A stretch of DNA of 50,753 nt. It comes from Candidatus Poseidonia sp. Lineage in GTDB: Archaea; Thermoplasmatota; Poseidoniia; Poseidoniales; Poseidoniaceae. Location of the stretch: assembly GCA_030829545.1 (NCBI GenBank), contig JAURAI010000011.1, positions 1-50,753 of the forward strand. The letters are read 5' to 3'. Numbering within the stretch: the first letter of the stretch is position 1; each line of letters opens with the position of its first letter. The notes beneath the pieces were generated by a model. The model made no database searches, had not been told where the DNA came from, and saw only the letters and a program-made list of their open reading frames with translations. The position numbers and the translations under genes were made by a program. Below are positions 35,549 to 43,700 of the stretch, piece after piece.

Positions 35549-36216
35549 TCGAAAAGAGTTGCAATTGGTTGAATGAGGCCAGCATGGTCATGTTGTGCAT
35601 GATTCACATCTCGTGATACAGCATGTCGATCAACGACGCCCCGTTCGGTCACGGGTGGAAGCGTCCCCTGAACGAGCCACGCCACCATCTGGTTGGGATG
35701 AACCAAGACCGGCATGCGATGGTGAACAGGTTGGCAATCTTCATTTGAATCACGAGTAAGAATGGCATAGGATTCAATCATGTTTTCACCATCGCTCCAT
35801 CGCTCAAAAATAACCGCCATATAGCTGAGCCTTCCTTTCATGTTGTAGTGGTACCATGGGACTTTCCCTTGAGGAGTGGTCATCCATTCATACCAACCAT
35901 CAACGGGAAGTAAACCCCTTCGATGACGGCGTGCTGATTGAAACATAGGCTTCTCATGAGCCGTTTCACTGCGTGCATTAATCGGTTCACGGCTTGATGG
36001 TTGAGCCCATGACGGTCGGAATCCCCAACGCATGAGGCGCATGTGACGTGGGGCAGGATGGTTCTGCGAAACGTCGGTCTGTGTGACGATGGGAACCCAT
36101 GCTTGAGGAGCAACGTTCCATGATGGCTCAAACGGAGTAAGGTCTGAGAGTGGTTCACAATCGAGGCTTTCTGACACCTCCTGGAGGGGCCGAGCAAGTG
36201 CAAACCGGCCGCACAT
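35530..36216 (-). CDS. SRAP-domain DNA-protein crosslink protein (YedK/HMCES)
   Basis: 228 residues. The ATG at 36216 places Cys at position 2 (MCGRFALARP), which the family requires after removal of Met; the GTG nine nt upstream would bury it, and GAGTGG lies about 5 nt before the ATG. The other conserved residues are present: Asn80 in INARSET, Glu110 in DGWYEW, and His165/166 in HHRMPVL. SRAP proteins form a thiazolidine crosslink with abasic sites in single-stranded DNA, protecting them during replication. The gene starts 9 nt after the pheT stop and is co-oriented with it, so it is likely co-transcribed. C-terminal tail is of normal family length. Confidence 0.93.
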   Translation of the reverse strand: MCGRFALARPLQEVSESLDCEPLSDLTPFEPSWNVAPQAWVPIVTQTDVSQNHPAPRHMRLMRWGFRPSWAQPSSREPINARSETAHEKPMFQSARRHRRGLLPVDGWYEWMTTPQGKVPWYHYNMKGRLSYMAVIFERWSDGENMIESYAILTRDSNEDCQPVHHRMPVLVHPNQMVAWLVQGTLPPVTERGVVDRHAVSRDVNHAQHDHAGLIQPIATLFDQEYGV

Positions 36217-36225
36217 GGTATCCAC

Positions 36226-37974
36226 TCAGACTGGATCGCTCAACAGATTCATCAAGGCAGCGACATCAATTTCAGCGCCGTTGAGGGGGACGCGTAATTC
36301 AAACAACGAGGCTACAGCGGGATCAATTTCACCAAAACACCCGACCCATTCATCGTTGACAATCAACTTCGCTCCACGTCCGGCTAACCAAGGCCCGTCG
36401 TTGGCTTCAAGTGGTTCAGCATGCCAAGACGTGATTCCTAAATCGTTGCACAATGCTTGGATGCGACCACGTACGGATGCAAAACCACCTGAACGCTCAG
36501 CCATGATAAAGGCCAATCTGTCCGTATTTCGGTGGTTACGCACGACCGTACCCAATTCATAGACGCCTTGAGGCAATTCATGATGGCGGTTGGTTGCCAA
36601 CAAACGCAGTAATCCAGGGAGTAAATGCTGGCGCAGCATTGTGTGGTCAATGGTGATTGGATTGGTAATGCTGGTGACATCATGATTGCTTTGCCATCGC
36701 ATGTTGTGAAATTGGTCGTTTTCGTTTGAGAGCGTCAGGGATTGGATTTGCATCAGTCCCAACCCCTGCATCGATTCTCGTAGCCTGCGGCGCATGTTGT
36801 GATCGCCACGAGGTTGTGCCGTCAACTGTGCTTTGGGAATATCTTCTCCAAGGTCCTCGTATCCGTGGCCGATGGCCAACTCTTCCACCAAGTCTACGGG
36901 ATGGAGAATGTCAAACCTCCATCGGGGCATCGTGAATTCAAGAATTGCTTGGCCAGCAGAGGCTTGAGACATCCTTTCAGCCTTCTTTGGAGCGTCCGAT
37001 GGAGCCATGCTTTTGCCGTTGAACCGCCCACCCATTCGATTGATAGCATGTTGCAATTCTTCATCACTGAACGAACGTCCCAGAAGATTCACAACCAATT
37101 CCTCGGGCACATGATGAACGACGCCTTCCCCAACAGGTGTTTGAATCGTCTCGCCGTGACATGTTGTAACCTCAACGGAATACACGCTCCCCCCACGTTC
37201 TTGAAGTTGTAAACAGACCAGCATAAGTGCTGCTTCGCAGGCTCTTTCATCCCAACCAGTCACGTCAATGAAGAACTCCTTTGTGCCTTGGTGGACTGTG
37301 GTGTGGCGTCCGTTGATGATTGGGGGGAACGAGAGGACAGCGTCACTTCCATCAAGAATCAATGGATATGTGTCCATGTCCTTGAGCAGGTGAGCATAAT
37401 CAATTCCCTTCGGGTGTTGCTCAAGGATCGCATCAATTGGCATGGGCGAGGTTTCACCCAGTGGTGTAAACTCGGTGGTTCCGGGAACTGCTACTACACG
37501 GAAAGGGGCCTGCAGAGATGATAGGTCGTGCACGCCAATGGATGCCCGTTTGCGTCCTCGCCCGAGAGCGAAGTGGAGTTTTTCTTGGTGGTCCATCAAG
37601 GATTTGATGAACTCGTCCATTTCTTCTTCCCCACCATGGATTTCAACTCCCTTAACAATCGCTCCTAGGATAACAGGGCGAATCTCTGACAAACGCGAAT
37701 CTACCGCAACGGTGATGCCGCTTTCGCTGACCTTCATGTCGGGAGTAGCCTCCGTTCCATGGAGGAAGGGTCGAAGTGCATGTGTGAGTGTTTCACCGCT
37801 TAGCAAATCCGGTCGGTCAGGAAATATTTCGATATCCAACGTCTCTTCATCGCACCGATCAATGTCGGTGCCCATCAACGGTAATTGGTCACCCATCAAT
37901 TCAACATCGTGCGTCAAGCCATGCTGGCTGAGCAGATGACGCAAGAGAGATTGTTGAACTGAAATAGTTGGCAT
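36226..37974 (-). CDS. pheT: Phenylalanyl-tRNA synthetase beta subunit
   Basis: 582 residues, the archaeal/eukaryotic length (about 550-590, much shorter than bacterial PheT because the tRNA-binding and ferredoxin-like ends are missing). The B1-B5 core is visible: DIDRCDEETLDIEIFPDRPD at about 36-55, a B3/B4 region with KGIDYAHLL, and PRWRFDILHPVDLVEELAI at about 365-383. The catalytic-like C-terminal module contributes TNPITIDHTMLRQHLLPGLL and GCFGEIDP. Together with the alpha subunit (pheS, not in this window) it charges tRNA-Phe. AGGTGA lies about 7 nt upstream of the ATG, between it and the preceding GXGXG gene (10-nt gap). The split of pheS and pheT is worth noting. Confidence 0.95.
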   Translation of the reverse strand: MPTISVQQSLLRHLLSQHGLTHDVELMGDQLPLMGTDIDRCDEETLDIEIFPDRPDLLSGETLTHALRPFLHGTEATPDMKVSESGITVAVDSRLSEIRPVILGAIVKGVEIHGGEEEMDEFIKSLMDHQEKLHFALGRGRKRASIGVHDLSSLQAPFRVVAVPGTTEFTPLGETSPMPIDAILEQHPKGIDYAHLLKDMDTYPLILDGSDAVLSFPPIINGRHTTVHQGTKEFFIDVTGWDERACEAALMLVCLQLQERGGSVYSVEVTTCHGETIQTPVGEGVVHHVPEELVVNLLGRSFSDEELQHAINRMGGRFNGKSMAPSDAPKKAERMSQASAGQAILEFTMPRWRFDILHPVDLVEELAIGHGYEDLGEDIPKAQLTAQPRGDHNMRRRLRESMQGLGLMQIQSLTLSNENDQFHNMRWQSNHDVTSITNPITIDHTMLRQHLLPGLLRLLATNRHHELPQGVYELGTVVRNHRNTDRLAFIMAERSGGFASVRGRIQALCNDLGITSWHAEPLEANDGPWLAGRGAKLIVNDEWVGCFGEIDPAVASLFELRVPLNGAEIDVAALMNLLSDPV

Positions 37975-37984
37975 GTTCGTTCAC

Positions 37985-39562
37985 CTATCGTGCAAACCAA
38001 TGGGGAAGTGGACGGCCATATCCTGCAAGGCGAAGGCCGCTTACCGCAGCCGTTTCATGGTCCAATGCCCTGAGGTGCTTGCGGTCGAGCATGTCAATGC
38101 TGCTCAAACCAATACGCCGTAATTCATTTGAGAGGTCACCTTGTGTACCCTGCAGCCAAAAAGCAATGTGCTGTGTTTCGACCATGGGCGTTTCACAGGA
38201 CACAATGTTGATTCCAGACCCAACCAATACGGCGAGTTCGTGGGCATTTGCAGCGAAACCGAGCATCAGCCCTGTTTGAATTTCTTGACCTGAAAGGTGG
38301 GCTTTTGCAGAGCGTCCCATCATCGGAAGTGATGCTGCCTCGGAGAGTCCTGAACCGTCTTCAATTCTCGCCATTGCGACATCAATTTGGTGATAGGCAG
38401 CTCTTTCGTGGAGCGATTGAATGCGACTGATGCCATCGATGAACATGACGGGGACGTTGGATTTGGCAATGGCTCGTAGGGCTACCAGCAATCCATCCAT
38501 GTGTTCTGCATTCATCGAAGGGAGGCGTTCCATATCAATTGCAAAACCACCGGCCTGTGGTAAATCTTCAGCGACCGTCAACAGATTTGTTGGCTGTATC
38601 ATCAACAGGTCAACAGCCCTTGGTTGTTGTTCAACCAAGGCAGGATGGCGGCTGAGGATCGTACTCAATCCATCACCATCACTTTTTCCAGCCAACATGG
38701 TTGAACCCTGTTCGAGCATTGGCAGGAGAGGCAAGGGAAGAGCAAGTGACTGGACGTGTTCTTTGATACCGACAAGGGCGACCGTGTCAACGGTTGCGTA
38801 GGGAGGGAGTCGGTTTTCTTCGTCATTGAGCAATCCAATTTGACTGAGGTCGCCAGATGAAACGGCGAATCCCACGCTTTCAATCCTCATCTCCTCTTGC
38901 GGTGTAAGACAAACTGCATCACTGGGAACATGCAAACTTTCATCGTCAAGAAGAACGTTGATTTCAGTCACTTCATTCTTCTTGAGAGGACGTAATACTA
39001 CTCCGGGAGGCGGAGTGGGGCATCTTCCGTTGATGATAATTCGTCCTCCAGTCATTCCCGCTCCAGGGTCGGGTCCAACATCTCCGTGAATTACAATGAC
39101 TCCGTCGCTCATTCCTCCACCGATTCGTGGGCCTGCTGCGCCTCGTATGACGAGGACACCGCCAGCCATCATTGCACCTGAATCACTGCCGCAACCATCG
39201 AGAATCGTGATGGTTCCAGATTTCATCATGTAGCCTGCGAAATCTCCCGCCATGCGTTCGCAAACGATGGCCGTCCCTTGGTTGGCAGCTCCGAGAAAAC
39301 TTCCAGCATCACCCTGGAGAGTGAAGGACCCACCTTTTCCGAAAGCAGCAACCCATGAACCCAGAACACCGAGTGCCCGAATGCGTGCGCCGTCGGGGAG
39401 TGCGGGGCATAAACCGAGTTCACCGTTTTTGGGAACGGGGTCGCCAGCATTGGTCCAACCAATGCGCAGGATGGCGTTTTGATCGGCTGCTGCTTGCAAG
39501 CGTGGACCCAGTTTTTCGTTGATGTTCATTGAACGAGCAACAACCTCAGAGACATCCGCCAT
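37985..39562 (-). CDS. Glutamate synthase-like protein: GXGXG domain plus degenerate FMN-type domain
   Basis: 525 residues from the ATG at 39562 (MADVSEVVARSMNINEKL); AAGGAAGT is about 6 nt upstream, and longer frames would run into the gap gene. Residues of about 45-190 are the GXGXG right-handed beta helix of glutamate synthase and formylmethanofuran dehydrogenase C: SGTITILDGCGSDSGAMMAG, IGGGMSDGVIVIHGDVGPDP and GMTGGRIIINGRC. The C-terminal part resembles the tail of the FMN-binding glutamate synthase domain: GLMLGFAANAHEL, a single Cys in SCETP where GltB has a CxxxxxCxxxxC cluster, then LRRIGLSSIDML and LDHETAAVSGLRLAGYG. No glutaminase domain is present. Whether it binds FMN or the Fe-S cluster is doubtful. 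It starts a run with pheT and SRAP. Confidence 0.8.
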   Translation of the reverse strand: MADVSEVVARSMNINEKLGPRLQAAADQNAILRIGWTNAGDPVPKNGELGLCPALPDGARIRALGVLGSWVAAFGKGGSFTLQGDAGSFLGAANQGTAIVCERMAGDFAGYMMKSGTITILDGCGSDSGAMMAGGVLVIRGAAGPRIGGGMSDGVIVIHGDVGPDPGAGMTGGRIIINGRCPTPPPGVVLRPLKKNEVTEINVLLDDESLHVPSDAVCLTPQEEMRIESVGFAVSSGDLSQIGLLNDEENRLPPYATVDTVALVGIKEHVQSLALPLPLLPMLEQGSTMLAGKSDGDGLSTILSRHPALVEQQPRAVDLLMIQPTNLLTVAEDLPQAGGFAIDMERLPSMNAEHMDGLLVALRAIAKSNVPVMFIDGISRIQSLHERAAYHQIDVAMARIEDGSGLSEAASLPMMGRSAKAHLSGQEIQTGLMLGFAANAHELAVLVGSGINIVSCETPMVETQHIAFWLQGTQGDLSNELRRIGLSSIDMLDRKHLRALDHETAAVSGLRLAGYGRPLPHWFAR

Positions 39563-39707
39563 AACACTTCCTTGCACCGCATGCACAAATATCCTGCTAT
39601 GGTTCTTGTCGGCAAGAGGTATTTTGGATGGTGGACGCTCATCCACGGCTTCGTAAAGAAAAGAAGTGTTTATTGAGGTTCTTAGAGAGCACAGCATGGA
39701 GAGGGTC
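39563..39707. promoter_or_regulatory. Divergent promoter region between GXGXG gene and gap
   Basis: Two short perfect inverted repeats lie in the middle: TCTTG-TCGG-CAAGA (39604-39617) and GTGGA-CGCTCA-TCCAC (39631-39646). For gap, GTTTATTG at 39668-39675 is a TATA candidate 33-40 nt before the ATG, in keeping with the short leader that holds GGAGAGG. For the minus gene, ATATTT near 39588-39593 is a weaker candidate. Both repeats lie between the two promoter candidates and could serve one regulator acting on both genes. Confidence 0.4.
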
Positions 39708-40745
39708 ATGAGCATCAAGGTCGCCATTAACGGATACGGGACAATCGGAAAGCGTGTGGCAGATGCTGTTGACGCACAGGATGACATGGAAATTATTGGC
39801 GTTACCAAAACGCGTCCTTCGTTCGGTTGCGACCTCGCTGTTCGCAAAGGATTCCCTCTGTATTGCACCTTCGATGAGCCTGAACGTATTGCTGCTTTCG
39901 CAGAGGCGGGTTATACCTGTCACGGCGGGCTAAGTGATTTACTCGCAGTAGCCGACATTGTCGTCGACTGCTCACCGGGTAAAGTTGGTGCTGCGAACAA
40001 AGAGACCTACGTCAACGCAGGCGTGAAGTACATTTTCCAGGGCGGTGAAAAGCATGCTATGGCTGGAATGTCCTATACTTCATCAGCCAATCATGCCGAG
40101 AACATGAATGCAGCAGGCACTCGCGTGGTGTCATGCAACACAACGGGACTTTCACGAACGCTTGTTCCACTCTACGAGCACTGCGGTTCTCTGAAGGTTG
40201 AATGTACCATGATTCGTCGTGCTGCAGACCCGGGCGATTCTGCCAAAGGACCAATTAACGCTATCAAACCAGTACTCAAAGTGCCTTCACATCATGGCCC
40301 AGACGTGATGACGGTCAAGCCTGAAATTGAAATCAATTCAATGGCTGTTGCAGTTCCAACCACGCTCATGCACTGCCACTCCATCGTGGCCACCCTCCCA
40401 GAGGGTCATGGTTTGACCACCGAAAGCGTTCTCGATCTTTGGTCGAACGAACCTCGTATCATCATCATGAACGGACAGGAAACAAACATCACGACGACGG
40501 CTGAAGTCATGGAATATGCTCGTGACATTGGTAGGAAATGGGGTGACCTCCACGAAATTTTCGTTTGGGAAGATGGAGTAAAACTTGACGGTAATACCCT
40601 GTATTACTTCCAAGCAATTCATCAGGAATCCGATGTAATCCCCGAAAATGTTGACGCAATTCGGGCGCTAACGGGGATTGAGTCCGACTGGAGAGCCTCG
40701 GTTGAAAAAACCGATGCTGCTATCTTCGCCTACAACGGATTGTAA
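39708..40745 (+). CDS. gap: Glyceraldehyde-3-phosphate dehydrogenase, type II (archaeal)
   Basis: 345 residues from the ATG at 39708; GGAGAGG 5 nt upstream decides this over the earlier in-frame starts from 39666. The N-terminus MSIKVAINGYGTIGKRVADA is the NAD(P)-binding Rossmann start of archaeal type II GAPDH, and the catalytic Cys143 sits in SCNTTGLSR. The catalytic domain carries IRRAADPGD and HCHSIVATLPEG, which match the family. It catalyses the reversible oxidation of glyceraldehyde 3-phosphate to 1,3-bisphosphoglycerate in glycolysis and gluconeogenesis. Length matches the family (about 335-345). Divergent from the GXGXG gene and followed after 47 bp by the giant subtilase. Confidence 0.96.
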   Translation: MSIKVAINGYGTIGKRVADAVDAQDDMEIIGVTKTRPSFGCDLAVRKGFPLYCTFDEPERIAAFAEAGYTCHGGLSDLLAVADIVVDCSPGKVGAANKETYVNAGVKYIFQGGEKHAMAGMSYTSSANHAENMNAAGTRVVSCNTTGLSRTLVPLYEHCGSLKVECTMIRRAADPGDSAKGPINAIKPVLKVPSHHGPDVMTVKPEIEINSMAVAVPTTLMHCHSIVATLPEGHGLTTESVLDLWSNEPRIIIMNGQETNITTTAEVMEYARDIGRKWGDLHEIFVWEDGVKLDGNTLYYFQAIHQESDVIPENVDAIRALTGIESDWRASVEKTDAAIFAYNGL

Positions 40746-40792
40746 GCACACCGATGAGGTGTATTCAAAAGTGGGGTGGAAGTCCCCATGAT

Positions 40793-43700
40793 ATGCGTTC
40801 ACGAGTAACTCTTCTGTTCGTACTCCTTCTCTTTGTTTTAACGCCGCTTTCTCAGGCGATTAATTCCACAGTATCTGCCTCTCATCTTGACCAAGAAGAA
40901 CAACCCGAAATGATGGCTGTTCAGGCACTCTCAGACGAAGAGCAATTGCAACTGGCCGCAGATCATTGGAGTGAAATGCCGAACGCTCAAATGATTTCTA
41001 TTGAGTTGAAAGATGCCTCTGGCATGCTCCATTTGGCTGCAGGGAGTTTTGATCCCACCCAAACAAAGGGCCCCGATGTCGCTTCAAGTCTGCGTCGTTC
41101 AGACGATGCAGCCCATACTGGTTTGGCTATGCTCCAACTTCATGATTCAAACGGACAAGTCCTTTCAGACCTCGTTGCTGAATACGGCCTCAAGGTCCTC
41201 GATGCGCTCCATGACGAAGGTTGGCTCGTACGACTTCCCAATGCACCCACCTCTACCATTCAAACTCTCAACGAAGACGAACGTGTTCGGTGGGTAGGCC
41301 ATCAACAGCCGGGATGGCGGCTCGCACCAGAATTGTTGACCTTCACGGAAGCGGACCAGTATATTTCGATGATTCCCTCATCTGACTTGGGCTTGGGTGG
41401 TTACGGAGATTTAGCAACCGACCTTGTCCGTTACGGCGCCGTGGAAGCATGGTGTGATGAGTGGAGTTGTCAATCTCTCGTCACATCTCAATCCTACATT
41501 GAATTCATCCGCAACATTGCTCATGATGGACGTATTATCTGGAGTGAACTCGCCATGGAACTACGAGTGCACAATGCAATTGCCTGGTCACTCTCAGGTG
41601 TTCAAAGCGTTGAGGACAATGCAGCGTTCACCCTTGATGGCTCAGGAGAGATGATTGCTATTTCGGATACGGGGTTGGATCAAAACCACCCTGATTTGGT
41701 GGGGCGTGTCGCCGCCACATACACCCAGTTTGGACTTGATACCTCCCCCGCTGATAGCAATGCAGGGCACGGCACGCACGTTGCGGTCACTGTGCTCGGT
41801 GATGGTTCGGGCGATTCCTCTGCCCGAGGCATTGCGCCCGAAGCCAACCTGGTCATGTACGCTCTCGAGCACGACCCAACTGGTGTCTTTGGACGAATCG
41901 GCTCAATCTACGACTTGCTCAGGGATGCTGAGCAAATGACGGCACGGATCGCAGTGAATGCGTGGGGTTTGAATGGGAATTACGGTCAGTACTCGGCTGA
42001 TGCCCGTTCAGTTGACGTTTTCGTTAACGACCGTCAGGACGTAACCCCCATTTTTTCAGTTGGTGACCGTGGTACCTCGGGAGCCTCTCAAGTTACTTCT
42101 CCTGGAACTGCGAAGAACGTCATCGCCATCGGGGCATCAACCACTGGCATGTCTGGAACCGCTCAAGCGGGGGCAGTTGCAAATTTCTCATCCCAAGGGC
42201 CGAGTCTTGATGGGCGCATCAAGCCGGACCTTGTTGCCCCTGGAGTTGGTATTTGTTCTGGTCTGGCAGAAGAAGCTCAAAGTCCAGCAGGTCCAGATTG
42301 CCTCACAGGGTCCCATGCAGGCGGCAATGCCTACTACATGTCCCTCTCAGGTACATCTCAGGCCACGGCAGTTGCGTCGGGTGTCGCTGCGCTTACCCGT
42401 GAATTCATTCGAGAGCAGGTGGGAGTTAGCTCTCCGTCCAGTGCCTTGGTTAAAGCAGCCATGATAAACGGGGCAACCGATTTGGGGACACCAGACATAC
42501 CGAACAATCTCGAGGGTTGGGGCCAGATTGATCTCGAACGTACCGTGATGCCAACGGACGGAACGACAACTTTGGACACCTTCTTTGATGATAACAAACC
42601 ACTTGAATCTGGTTTTGGTTTACTTTATTCTTTCTCACTTGACCCGTCCCACGGCATTGATATCACCCTCGCTTGGACCGATGAAGCAGGCAGTGCGAAC
42701 GCACCCGGTAACCAAAAGCGATTGGTCAATGACCTTGATTTGGTACTTATCGATCCGTCCGGCACCCAATGGCTCGGCAATCAATTTTCACAAGGTTTCT
42801 CCGTGATTGGTGGTTCTGCTGACGAAACCAACAATGTCGAACGCATTCGTATCGCATCAGGTGCGCTCCCATCCTCTCAAGGACAGTGGATCGTCCAAGT
42901 CCTCCACAGAGGTGGGACCACTCAAAACTTTGGTCTTGTGATGGCAGCCGCTGCGACTCCAACTCCACAAGCCGATTTGGTGGTGTTTGACGGAAGTATT
43001 CTCACCTCTTCTGTCAATCCGCTTAAGGACGACCTCATTTCCATTCGTCTTGCTTGGGTAAACCAAGGAACCAGCACGTCCGGTGATTTTGACATCATCT
43101 TAGAAGACACCACAACACAACAAACGCTGGCAACTTCCACACGGTCAGCCCTCGCTCCTGGAATGATCGATTCCTATACCATCTTCCACCAATTCACGAC
43201 CACAGGCATCCATTCGCTTCGTTTGGCGATTGATACTGGGAATCAAGTCCCAGAAATGAACGATGCATCCAGTGGGACGGACAACAATATCTGGGAACAA
43301 GATGTGGAGGTCACTGCTCTAGGGGTTCGAGTGGTCATTGCCAACGCAGACGGGACTGTTCCTGAAACAGCCGAAGAACGGTCCAACAACGCAGTCATCA
43401 ATTTGGACGTGCGCAATGATTCTGGAATTGACCTTCCTCTCGTGATTCTTCACGAGGGTACGGGAAACCAATCGGTTTTGCTCTCTTCTTCCATGGTTCA
43501 AATTCCAGCTCCCGGAAGAGAAAATTTCTTCTTGCCAAGCGCCGATCTATGGTCCAGAAATTTTGATGAAACGCCCAATTTTGTTCTGACTGGCCAAGGT
43601 ACGAATGACGCCAATAAAAGCATTAATCTACGCCTGGAAGATTTGGATGCAGACCTCACAACGAACCCAGAAAACCCTCGGTATGTGCGTGCAGGAACCT

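Noticed and set aside
37442-37939. 165-residue plus-strand frame opposite pheT
   Set aside because: It lies wholly inside the well-supported pheT gene and reads as Ser/Arg-rich shadow sequence.
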